Shown: positions 31,953 to 42,536 of the stretch, one piece after another
Position numbering within the stretch: the stretch's first letter is position 1
Layout: every line of letters starts with the position of its first letter
DNA from: Helichrysum umbraculigerum
Lineage: Eukaryota; Streptophyta; Magnoliopsida; Asterales; Asteraceae
Length of the DNA: 64,000 nucleotides
Assembly (NCBI GenBank): GCA_949592205.1
Contig: CATIUR010000003.1
Coordinates: 20,560,001-20,624,000 of the forward strand
Direction: 5' to 3'
Program-made: the position numbers and the translations under genes
The notes under the pieces: model-generated
What the model was told of the DNA's origin: nothing
Databases searched by the model: none
What the model saw: only the letters and a program-made list of their open reading frames with translations

Positions 31953-34069
31953 ATGGCAACTCAAAGTTCCTCAACTAACGATTTTGTTGGTTCGTCAAAT
32001 GCGTCAAATGCACCAACTATTGTTCAAGTTTTGCAAACAAAACGTAATCCGGAGATTTGGTGTAACTTTGACAAAGTGTTGTTGTCGGATGGTTCGACTA
32101 AGGCACATTGTAAACGATGTGGGAGTTTTTTAAAAGCCGACTCCAACTCAACGTTGAGCAAACATACTTTAAAGTATTGTAGTGCAAACAAAACTAATCC
32201 GGAGGAGGGTCAAGCAACCATGTCACGGGATGGAGGTATTTTCACATACCAAGCGGATCGGTGTCGAGAAGCATTTGCCGGCTTTGTGATTCAAGAATAT
32301 TTTCCGTTCAAACACTTCGACAACCCTCGGCTTACTAAGGTTATTCAAAATACTCTTCAACCCCGATATAATCATGTATCACGTCTTACTCTTAGACGTG
32401 ATGCACTTAAATTGTAGAAAAATGCTAAAATTCAACTAATAACCGGTTTTGAAAACTTAACTACAAGTGTATCACTAACAACCGATGTTTGGTCGGCTCC
32501 TCATGGTTTGCCCGGTTCGTACCTTTGTGTTACCGCACATTGGGTTGATCCCTCAACTTGACAAATGATGAAAAGTACCATTGCTTTTGAAAACTTTGAC
32601 TATCCTCACACGGGTCAAAATTTATTTTGCATGTTACGGGATGTAATGAAAATGTTTAAATTAGAACAAAAGGTTTTTTCTATCTCGTTTGATAATGCGA
32701 GTAATAACACAAACGCCGTTCAAAAATTAATACTAAAATACAACCCACCTTTGAAAGGCATTTTCTACCATAGTAGATGTGTTGCACACATCATTAACTT
32801 GGTTGTGCAAGACGGGTTAGCGGTTCGACAAATAAGTGAAGTAAAAGACGAGTATAAAAACATGTTGCAAGATATATTTTGTAAGGGTAAGGCTAGATAC
32901 AAACTTTATATGAGATTGTGTAAGGAAACGGATTCCATTTTTTTAACCCCTAATTGGGACATGCCCGTAAGATGGAATTCGACATACAACATGTTTGTAT
33001 GTGGTTTACGTTAACGTGAGACTTTACAAGCTTTTCATTTACAACTTATCCAAAAGGGTTATGCTATAAACGAATTTCCAAGCGGATCTTGGGATGTTAT
33101 TGAAAAGATAACCGAATTGCTCAAACTTTTTAAAACCGCAACTACTTTGTTATCGGGTGTTTATTATCCCACGGTTCACTTGGTACTTAACCAAAAAATT
33201 TTAATGTGTTCAAAATTAAGCGAATACGAATTTATTGATAATTTATACGCACTAATGGTGGCTCCCATGAAAGAAAAACTAAGAAAATATTTTAAAAAAA
33301 TGCCACCGGTAATTAGTTGTGCCGCCGCAATAAACCCATGCTTAAACGTTTCTGGGGTGGAATTGCTTATCGATAACATTTGTAACGATTTGGAATTGAA
33401 TGACGAGGACCCATTTTTTTCACAAAATACAAAAAAACATTTTAACAAATGCTTTCAAGATTTATTTACTCATTATTTTCAAAAATATGGTTCAACAAAT
33501 CCTTCTTCTAGTTCGGCTTCCACAATGTTTGGTTCATCTTCCTCTCGCGATCCAATGCTTAACTTATATAATAGTTTAAGACAAGAAAACCATAAACGGG
33601 CAAGGGGTGAAGGTAATCAAACGAACACTAGCGAATATGGGGGGTATACCGGAACCAATTTTTTAAACACTATACAACCCGATGAATTTGCAAAATTTGA
33701 TATTTTGGCTTGGTGGAAAGGGAGGGAATCTCAATTTTCCGTTCTAACCATCATGGCCCGAGATTTACTAACCATCCAAGCTTCTACGGTAGCTTCGGAA
33801 TCCGCTTTTTCTCTTAGTGGCAGGGTACTATCGATACGAAGACAAGACTCACACCGGCCTCATTAGAGATGTGCATTTGCTTGAAGGATCACTTAGACGC
33901 CGCGGAACGTATACAACACATTTTTAGTCTTGAAGGTGAAATGGAATATGAAGGAGATATACACGATATCGAGGTGCAAGCGGGTATGGCAATATCACTC
34001 TCCGATGAAGAAATTGCTCTTGATGAAACTTCGCGAGAGGCTACCACCGATGAAGATTTTGACCTTTGA
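31953..34069 (+). pseudogene. hAT-family transposase, broken by three stops and a frameshift
   Basis: One long frame from ATG 31,953. The N-terminus has a BED-type zinc-finger region (WCNFDKVLLSDGSTKAHCKRCG ending in a C and H pair near residue 85). The RNase H-like catalytic core follows, with the FSISFDNASNN block and the CVAHIINLVVQDG block typical of hAT. Near the end is the hAT dimerisation signature (AWWKGRESQFSVL, then ASTVASESAFSLSGRVL). In-frame stops: TAG 32,415, TGA 32,559, TAA 33,012. A one-base frameshift near 33,845 moves the last 70 codons (CICLKDHLDAAERI and an acidic tail) to another frame. Two of the stops look like TGG tryptophan codons changed by G to A. It cannot make active enzyme. 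Confidence 0.88.
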
Positions 34070-34743
34070 ACAATGAAGACTACACATTTGAAGATGTTAG
34101 AAGACTTGAAGATTAATAAAACTTGAAGATTTTGAAGAAGTATGAAGACTTATTTGTTCCAAGAATATTTTTATGACCATTTAGAAGACTTTGATTTAAG
34201 TAATTGTCAAGTTATGTTTCCATTCCTAAATGATGTTTTAAGTTGAAGATTTTGTTATTTTTATGAAGATTGTGAAATGGTCAAGTATATGTTTTAAGTT
34301 GAAGACTTTGTTATTTTTATGAAGATTATGCAATGATCAAGTGTTGTTGTTATGGTCAAAGTGTTGTTGTTATGGTAAACGGGTCAAAAGGTGTCCAAAT
34401 GGTTTATGAAAGTGTGGTTATGTCAAAACGAGCGACGGTGTAATTATGTAGCGGCTTGCAATTGCCTTAGGTGTTAAATGTATGTTAAAATGTGTCGGTA
34501 AAAAATGAAAGTCTGAATGTGAGGCGTTTGTGATTTGGCATGGTCACCAAAAGTGTCTGAAATGACCAAAAATTGGTCACACGTCCGAATTCTTCGTTAA
34601 CGTGAAATTCGAAAAAGTGTAAAAATGGAAAGTTTTATTTTGTTATAGTGGAGGTATCTGCAAAATTTCATCTTCTAAGTATTTACGAGTCAAAAGTTAT
34701 GCGCGTCGGAATTTCGCTTCTAAAAATTCTGCATACCAAATAT
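34070..34743 (+). other. hAT internal spacer
   Basis: Transposase 3' flank rich in TTGAAGA/GAAGATT repeats (34,070-34,330). The end of this stretch carries AAAAGTTATGCGCG (34,694-34,707), which resembles a box found beside other palindromic arrays in this window. No ORF. Confidence 0.5.
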
Positions 34744-34944
34744 TACCCGGTGCGTACAAATAGTACCCGCCGGGTACAAAGGTTAATTCCTTAACAGAAA
34801 TTAGATTGCCTTTAGTACCCGTTGTGTACAAGTGTACCCACTGGGTAATATGTATTTACCCGTTAATATTCACTCCTGGTAGTTCATCTTTTTCCGTGAA
34901 CTATACGTTAGTACCCGCCGGGAATATGTTGTACCCGCCGGGTA
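34744..34944 (+). repeat. TACCCGCCGGGTA palindrome array upstream of the ORF-1-like gene
   Basis: Seven copies or variants of a 13-bp near-palindrome start at 34744, 34764, 34816, 34835, 34857, 34912 and 34932. Neighbours within clusters are 19-22 bp apart. The array precedes the ATG at 35,106 by about 160 bp, so it lies in the promoter or leader. Confidence 0.75.
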
Positions 34945-35105
34945 CTCTCATTTTGCAGGTTATCCCTGGCCCCCTTCCACGCTTTCCACACACTCCAAAA
35001 ACCCATTTTTCTCTCCAAAAAACGGGAGCAACACCACCAAACCCCACACTCAACCATTTTTGAATCAAAAACTCACGAATTAAACCGGTAAAACACTTCT
35101 ACAGC

Positions 35106-37087
35106 ATGTTTAAGGTACGATTAACAACTTTTTAATTCAAAACACTTAATTTCATGGATTAATTGAAGTTTTTAGATTTAGATTTTCTTGAAATTGAATG
35201 TGGGGAAGTTTTAGTTGTTTCTATTTCTGATTATATTGTAAGTTATATGTACTCACACCTTCTTATTTCATGAATTCGTGTTTAATTTACATGATTATGA
35301 AAAATACGAATTTAGGGTTCTTGAAACAAATTTTGGGGAAAATTAATTCTGTGTAATGATATGCTTAGAATTGTAATCCATTTTCATAATACTCACGATT
35401 GTAATGCTCACTTGAATCAAATTATGTGTTTAATTGCATAATTCGAGTTTAGCTTGATGATATTAGGACATTTGTGAAAGAGGATGAGTTTGAGCTTTGT
35501 AAATAAAATGTGTTTACGGCTATATAACTGATATGATGCTAATCCTAATGAGTGTGTACATTATATGATAGCATATCTAGTTACTCATAATAGTATTGGT
35601 TGGTATTGCGGGAATGATTGTATAATTGATTATGTGATGGATGAATTGGTCAAGGCAATTCTCTCATTTGTGTTGTGTTTTGCAGGGAAGAAGCAAGAAA
35701 CAAAAAGGCAGCACCTCTGGGACTGCTAACGATGAAGAGGGTGACCGCCCTCAACCGATGAGCATTGATGCTCTACTTAATCCCTAGACAATTCACCCAT
35801 GGCTTAAATTTAGTAACAGGTTAACAAAGTACAATACATACTGTCAGAAACTAAACCTGTTGAGGGGGAAAGACTGTGATTTATCTAGGGTGGTCGATTG
35901 GGAACCACTAGAACAAGCAGGGGTAGCCGCCGGAATTAAGGAAATGATTAGGCAACGTTATTTCGTGGATCACATACCATTCGAATATGAAGAATGGGAA
36001 GGCATATTTCAGATTAATGAGCAGTTATACAAAGAGCTATGTGTGGAATTCCACTGCACATGTGAAATGAAAGAGAATGTTGAGTCGGCGACTGATAAAA
36101 ATTTCATGACTTTCCGACTGGGAGGTCAACCAAGGAAAATGAGTATGGTGGAACTTGCTGCCTGTTTGGGCATTTATTCTCGAGAGCAGCTGGATGCAAC
36201 TCATTTTGAGGATTATTTGATGAATAGTGATATGATCGAGCTGGAATTTTTCCCCAAGGATGTGTGACACGAATTTTCACAAAAACCATACGCTGGAGGT
36301 GGAAATTCATACAAAGATATAGAGGACATGCAGTTGCGGGTTATCCAACGATGTCTTGCGCACACCATTTATCATAGAAGGGAGAACACAGAGAGAGTCG
36401 GTTTCGCCAACTTATGGTATATGAGGAAGTTTGTAGCGGAGGAGAATATCAATGTTCCATACGCTGTTGCCTGGTATTTACATCATAATGCTAGCGGGAT
36501 TAGAGGGGTATCCCCTTATCTGTGGGGGACAATTTGTGACTAGGATTGCCAAGTCCTTCAACATCAGTTTTGAGAATTTAGAGCGAGTGACGACTAGGCC
36601 AAAAACAGTAGGGCTAGTTCAGTTTCAGGGGGCACAGGCTGTCTCAGTTGTCAATGATCATTTCGTGCCCTACCAGGAACCACCACCAGAGGAGCAAGCG
36701 GCTCAACCACCGAGAAGAAGAAGAAGACAACAGCAGGTGGAACATGAACAACATCAAGAGGAAGAAGCTGCATATGAGCAGGGAGGTTTCCAGCAGCAAG
36801 GCGCAGCACAGCCATCCATGCTGAATATTATGCAGGGTATTCAGGGCCTTCAGGTTAGCCATGATGATTTTTCGTAGGAAGTCAGGTATGAGCTTGGAGC
36901 ACAGCGCTACCACAACGCTGGGTCGGCATACAACACACAAAGACTTTCTGAAGTGGTGCCCAACTACCGACCTACATCCTACCACTACCCACCCATGTGG
37001 GGTCAGTCTGGAGCAAGCTATCCACCACCGGGTTATGACGAGGGTGTCGCCTTGGCAGAGCTGCAGGAAGAGTATCGAAGGCAGTAG
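35106..37087 (+). pseudogene. ATHILA ORF-1-like gene with intron, inside the hAT element
   Basis: The first exon is only ATG-TTT-AAG (35,106-35,114). An intron with GT...TTTTGCAG ends covers 35,115-35,685, and exon 2 starts with GRSKKQKG. The protein resembles the ATHILA ORF-1 family common beside gypsy elements (motifs FMTFRLGGQPRKMSMVELAA, CLGIY, NLWYMRKFV, then GGQFVTRIAKSF). The C-terminal part is Gln/Glu/Arg-rich. It is broken by TAG at about 35,785, TGA at 36,265 (a likely TGG codon), a frameshift in a G run near 36,530 and TAG near 36,876, and ends at TAG 37,085. Function of the family is unknown. It could be a capture by the hAT or an older insertion; no LTRs or target duplication were found around it. 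Confidence 0.6.
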
Positions 37088-37343
37088 GAGAGAAAGCAAG
37101 AGGAGCGTTGATTCCCCTATGACTATACCCCATTTTGAGTGCTTGCGTGCCTCATGTGATTCAGACACTTTTCTAGACAAATTTAAGTACTTTTAATTTT
37201 TCTGTTTGGATATTTTGGAATGCTTGACTAGGGATGGCGTTTGGGTAAGTTTTTTTACAACGACATCCCAAAACACTTTTTTTATTTGGATTTAGGTGAA
37301 ATTTCAGTGGGAAATGGTCAAAAATGCTTGATCAAGGCGTTTG

Positions 37344-37556
37344 TACCCGGCATGTAGATATGTACCCGGCGGGTAATGTTTAGAAATGGGTAACAGAAGT
37401 GAATCAGGCAAATGTACCCGGCTGGAACAAGGCATACCCGGCGTGTACATATGTACCCGGCGGGTAATGTTTGGAAATGGGTAACAGAAGTGAATCAGGC
37501 AAATGTACCCGGCTGGAACAAGAAATACCCGGCGGGTACACCGTACCCGGTTTGGA
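37344..37556 (+). repeat. TACCCGGCGGGTA palindrome array downstream of the ORF-1-like gene
   Basis: Eight copies or variants start at 37344, 37363, 37414, 37435, 37454, 37505, 37526 and 37544, in groups spaced 18-21 bp. Part of it is a 91-bp tandem duplication (37,358-37,448 and 37,449-about 37,530). It merges with the hAT subterminal ACCCGG repeats. Confidence 0.75.
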
Positions 37557-38017
37557 ACCGGGTTTTGGACCTGAACCGGTTCCTACCCGGTACAAACCGG
37601 TTAGTATAGGGTTGGGTTTTCCTCCACCCAAAACCGGGTCGGTTCCGGGTCGGGTTGTCTAATACCCGGTTTGTTGACTTTGACCAATACCCGGTTTGAG
37701 TTTCCGGGTCGGATCGGGTCGGGCAAAAACCTGGTTTTGTTCACGGCTACATGCACGTGCTCCATTGTTGGATTGTTCCTCTTGTAATCAAAAAAGTAAA
37801 ACACAATTAATTGGGTCATTTTTTCTTTAACTTAATTAGTCTAATAAAAAATAATTTAATACGGTTTCGCTTTATTATTAGTTGTATGTTTTATGTTTAT
37901 GAGCCACTAGAAAAGGTAGATTCAGTGTAAACAAATAATTTACAAACTAAACAAACTGTGTGGCTTCCTAGATAATTTGTTAATGCCCAACTAATAATGT
38001 ACTCATTGTAAATGTTA

Positions 38018-38208
38018 CTCCTTTCGTACCAATTTAGTTGTGCAATATAAATTTGCACATAGTTTTAAAAAAGTACAATAATTTTTTATTTATCGAAAAG
38101 AATTTATCATTCTCCATTTAGACACTCTCTCATTGGTTGAAATTGAATGTTAACAGTTACTTTTAAGAAATCCAATAAAAAATATGAACAATAAAATTGA
38201 AACGAATG
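38018..38208. mobile_element. Degenerate Stowaway-like MITE
   Basis: Between TA dinucleotides (38,016-38,017 and 38,209-38,210). The ends CTCCTTTCGTACCAATTTAG and (reversed) CATTCGTTTCAATTTTATTG are imperfectly inverted. About 190 bp, no ORF. Confidence 0.45.
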
Positions 38209-39470
38209 TAATATTACTAATCGATATAGTAGCAAATATTCTTTGTTGTAAAAGAAAATAAGAGAGTAAAGCTGCAGCAGCGAAACAGTGGAAACATAGG
38301 ATCAGTCAATTTGAAGCCAAGATTCAATTGTCGTACCTTCACTGAATCATTCCGTGCTTGCTCTGCCATTCCATTCTCTAAAAAACTCACATTTTTATTT
38401 TTATTTTCTATGGTAAATAAATTTTGTCGACCATGTACTCTACTAGTTTGTTCCAAAGTCGGCAAGTCATAGCCGACCTTAGTAATAAAAATGGTAAGTT
38501 ACTGACCTTGAGACAAACCAGTAAAGTACGTGACCGACAAAATGCATTTACCCTATTTTCTATACAAAATTTACTAGATTTATTTATGTTACGAACTTAT
38601 GCAGCGCACCAGCTCTATACATGCTCGCTAACTTTTCTGTATGTAAATTATTTGATATAATATCGTTAATATAAAACGAGATTTGTATTCCAAATTAATA
38701 CGTTACATGTTTCAAGTAATGTATCAACAAGACAAAATATGTGATCTGAAAAGTAAAATATTAATAATCAAAAAAGTTAATCATATATATTAGATATGGG
38801 GTTTTAAACTTCAATCGGACCATTTTAAATCTATTTTAAAGATAATAATTTGATATATCCATTTAACTAAAGTAGGTTTTGTATTTAATCACATGTACGT
38901 ACTCCGTATATTGCAGTAGTTTTTGTGTTTAATCATATATATTTTAACAATGAAACGCACTTTTTCTTTTAACTTGCAATCAAATTATGTGTAAATATAT
39001 ACGTACACATTTTGAGACCTCTATATGACGTAGCCACAAAGAGAGCAAGGGTGGCCAAGGCCCACTCACGACTCATTATTTGTAGTGACTAGTGAAAACA
39101 TATATAGAACTTAGTATTATTTTGATCAATAAAAGGTTTTTGGCCCACCCTAGATTGTAAGTCTCAAAACATATTGTCATATTGGCTCACTTGTATACTT
39201 AGGGTTTGTTTGATAGATAGTTTTTGAGAGCTTTTTGGAGCTTTATGCTTTACGTTTGGGAGATAAAACTCCTACTTAAATAAAAGTGTTGTTTACATAT
39301 ATAAACTTTTAACTTTTGACCTAAATTAAAAGCTCTCAACTTCAACGCATTTCCTAGAAGCGTTTCAAAATTGGCTGTAGCTTTTTGTATGTATAATTAC
39401 TTGTATACCCTTCACAAGTCACTAAATAACATATAAATTGTTATTTCATCTATGTCTGTAATACATAATA

Positions 39471-40007
39471 CCTCCGTCCCATTACAAGTGTCATGTTTTG
39501 ACCTTTCTAAATATTTCTTTTTCAACTTTGACTTTAAATATTTTTGTTTGGGGTAAGGTTCCTAGGAGAAGGCCTCAAATGAAGAGCATGAGGAGCAGGC
39601 CTAATTTACTGCCTTTTAGGGAAAAATTTCGCTCAGATTCACTGCATTTTACCAACGGAGTACTACATTTTAACAAATACTGCATTTTACACTTATAAAA
39701 TTTTACTGCATTTTAGCGACACTGCATTTTAAACCTTCAAATTTGTTCTTAAAATGCAGTAAATTTGGCCTGCTCCTCATGCTCCTCATTTGAGGCATTC
39801 TTCTCTGATCCTTAATTTTTTGTTTGTGTTATATAATACTTAATAAAAATTATATCAATGAAAAAATATTTAAAACTCAATCCATTCATATATATATATA
39901 TTGCATCAAGTAATATATAACACAAACAAAAATATTTTAGGTCAAAATTGAAAAAAAAAACTTCAGAAAGTCAAAACATAACACTTATAATAATAGAACA
40001 GAGGAAG
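39471..40007. mobile_element. Stowaway-like MITE interrupted by a Mutator-like MITE
   Basis: The outer ends are CCTCCGTCCCATTACAAGTG and (reversed) CTTCCTCTGTTCTATTATTA, with TGTTATGTTTTGAC-like sequence further in on both sides. The flanks are TA (39,469-39,470 and 40,008-40,009). The interior holds a second element at 39,551-39,817, so this MITE was present first. Confidence 0.65.
39551..39817. mobile_element. Mutator-like MITE nested in the Stowaway-like MITE
   Basis: The 10-bp direct repeat TTTTTGTTTG lies on both sides (39,541-39,550 and 39,817-39,826), giving a 9-10 bp target duplication. The inverted ends share GCCTCAAATGA and GAGCATGAGGAGCAGGCC. The centre has several ACTGCATTTTA phrases. 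About 267 bp. Confidence 0.7.
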
Positions 40008-40418
40008 TAACACATATTTAACCATACTTGCAAGTTTTTATTACACCTAGCTTTCCTCTATTCAATATTCTTTCTCGCTTTGCTTGCATTTAATCAAGCA
40101 TATATGCAGCCACAAGACATACATCTATTATTATTGGGATATTTTTTTGGTTCTTTCATTAGTTACATGATAATAACTAGGTAAATGACCCACGACAATA
40201 CGGGCTTTGATATTTGTCTCTATTAAAACAGTTAAGTTAATTGATATTTTGACTTGTTTTGTTTAATTTTTGATATAATAAGTAAATTTTGTTAAAGTTG
40301 TAAATATGTGATTGCTTTCATCATTAATAAATTTTATATTTAACTTGATTTTTTAAAATTGAATAATAATGAGAAAGTTACATTTACTAAGTGTAACTCC
40401 TACAAATAATATAACAAT

Positions 40419-42363
40419 TGTAACATCCGCAAAATGGGCCTAGGAGTTTTACATTATTTCCTGAGTTTTATTTGTTAGAAATAGTTTGGTTTGAATTGTT
40501 GAAAATAAATGGGTAAAATAAGTTCAGGAATTATTGTGACTAGTGAAATATTAATTGATTTAAATTAATATAGTTGACGGAACAATAAAATGTTTGGACT
40601 CGTAAATGGTTTTCGGGTTCCAGACAATAGGTTGAGAAGGGGTATTAAATTATACCCGTATATTGAAGTCGGTAGTTTGTGAGCCGACCTTTCTTTCCTT
40701 TTTATTTCCCTAATCCTCATTTGTTTCCTGATGCAAACTCCAAATACACACATATCACTTTTAGAATTAAAAGAAAGAAAGGAAGGGATTAATTTGCTTC
40801 TGTGATTCATCATCATCATCATATTATCATCACTATCACCACTATGTTCTTCAAATAGTAAGTGTTTTTCATAGTTTATATTTAAAGTTTGATTGAATTC
40901 TTGAATTAGTGAAATTGAAGAGGGAAATGATGATTTGTGATGTTAGACGAAGTTAGAAATCATTATTCATCATATATAACCGATTAGAACTTGAGTTTGA
41001 TGTTAAAATTGAGTTTTGAATCGGATTTGGGAGCTGGGTTTTAAGCAGTTCGGAGGCTGCTGGAAATGTCCAGGTCGCGGCGCAACCAAGCCACATCGCG
41101 ACGCGATGTAGGTATAGATCGCGACGCGATTATTGAATCATAGAGACGCGATTGATAGGTTGATTGCGACGCGATCTTGGCCCATTGCTACGCGATGTAT
41201 ATATAGATAGCGACGCGATGGGGTGATAATAGAGACGCGATGTAGGTGTAGATCGCGACGCGATCTGGGGTTGTTGCGGCGCGATTTGTGCCTGCACAGG
41301 ACTGTTTTACTTTTACATGTGTACTGTGAATTTATGTTAGTATACTAGTTTTATTGCTAACTAGTAAAGATGTGTATGATGATAAATTGGATAATCCAAG
41401 CTAGGTTGACATGTGAACACTTAGTTGATTGATATGGTAAGTTGATATATTGTGCATTGAGATATTGTGATATGTTATACGATTATAACATAAGTTTATT
41501 GTTGATTGACAAATTACTGACTTGTGATATTTGTGGTGATTTCAGATAAACCAGAGAAGGCTCAGTAACATTAGATCTCTGAGCATACAGCTGAGGTATT
41601 GGTGAGTGGTTCTGTACCTTCAGTGTGGTTTAGCTGTAACAGGTTTGGTTACAGCAAGTGAATGTAGGTTTACTGTTTGATAGACTGTTTAGTCTGATAT
41701 GCTGATTGTGATTATGTGGCCTTTGGGCATTAAGTGATAAATCGGAGGTCAAGATGATTTGGGCTTGGTTACTATTGTTGGACGACAGGAATTTCCTTGT
41801 ACATGTCGTTAATAGGAAATTAGGTCGTGTGAAAGTAGTAACGAGCTATCGGTTAACCGCTGTTAGGACCAGCAGCTCAGTTGGGTTGTGATTAACCGCT
41901 GTTGGGGTCTACAGCTCAGTGGGGTTACTAAGTGTTGCTTTACTGCTAGCAACCACCGATCCTCTAATGTTGAGTGAAACTATGTGATTGTGACTGTGAT
42001 TATTCGTTGTGATTAAAGTTGTTATTGCTAGATTGGACTGTCGGTTACAGTTCTATCTCACTTAGCAGTTGTGCTAATCCCACCACTTTAAATTACTTCT
42101 TGCAGGTTGTGATTTCACAGGGTGGTCGGGCAAGAAGGTGTTGACCTGAATGAATGTTTGACGACTACTGCGTTGACTCTGATATTGGTTTTGTTAAATA
42201 TCGTGATGTTTGGATTTACATAACACCCGAGGGTTGTATTATAAAATGTAAAGTATTGTTTTGTTTTGAAACAGTTTGGACTTTTGTATTTAAATGTAAA
42301 GTTTTGTGAGGGACATCGCTTCCGGGTTGTAAAATAACGTTATCATAATGTGAGGGTGTTATA
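40419..42363 (+). repeat. E3 5' LTR
   Basis: A 1,945-bp LTR. It includes the ATCGCGACGCGAT array at 41,074-41,285. A good splice donor (ATAGTAAGTG, 40,856-40,865) and acceptors (GATTTCAG near 41,545; TTCTTGCAG near 42,106) suggest that the array may lie inside a leader intron; this is an inference. Confidence 0.95.
41074..41285 (+). repeat. Ten-unit ATCGCGACGCGAT array every 21-23 bp in the E3 LTR
   Basis: Units start at 41074, 41095, 41118, 41140, 41163, 41184, 41207, 41229, 41252 and 41273 (steps 21, 23, 22, 23, 21, 23, 22, 23, 21). Three are the perfect 13-mer (palindromic around a central base). Others are variants such as GAGACGCGAT, TGCTACGCGAT and GCGGCGCGAT. Linkers between units are not conserved. 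The 3' LTR carries the same array at about 45,265-45,476 with one C to T change. Confidence 0.9.
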
Positions 42364-42366
42364 AGT

Positions 42367-42378
42367 TGGTATCAGAGC
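42367..42378 (+). other. E3 primer binding site, initiator tRNA-Met
   Basis: TGGTATCAGAGC begins 4 nt after the 5' LTR end. Confidence 0.92.
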
Positions 42379-42536
42379 ATAGGTTTGGGTTAATTGGACA
42401 TTGGTAAGAGTTCAATCCCAAATCTATTTTGTGTTTGTCAAACATTCCAGGTGTGGGATTAGTTAGTGATTTAAAATTGTTAGTTTGTTAGGTACTAACG
42501 ATTAACAGTTTGTGAGATTGTTGTTGTGATACAGAT

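Larger units (their letters stand above)
31508..37749 (+). mobile_element. hAT transposon carrying a second, ATHILA ORF-1-like gene
   Basis: A 6,242-bp element. Ends are TAGGGGTGACCAAAA and (reversed) TAGCCGTGAACAAAA. The flanking 8-bp target duplication is CATCCACG/CATGCACG (31,500-31,507 and 37,750-37,757, one mismatch). Both subterminal regions (31,530-31,735 and 37,540-37,735) are dense in ACCCGGT/ACCCGAC motifs, as expected for transposase binding sites. It carries a degenerate hAT transposase and a spliced, degenerate ORF-1-like gene on the same strand. Confidence 0.85.
37758..40413. other. Intergenic AT-rich spacer with MITEs
   Basis: No gene seen. It holds a degenerate Stowaway-like MITE (38,018-38,208), a nested MITE pair (39,471-40,007) and simple AT-rich sequence. 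The remaining ORFs are short and without recognisable content. Confidence 0.6.

Noticed and set aside
40180..40215. Possible Helitron end (GACCCACGACAATACGGGC), and a similar phrase at 52,252
   Set aside because: No hairpin plus CTRR end, no Rep/helicase sequence and no partner terminus could be found.
40565..40822. Identical 85-codon minus-strand ORFs in both E3 LTRs (also 44,756-45,013)
   Set aside because: Duplicated only because the LTRs are duplicates; the composition is that of untranslated leader read backwards.
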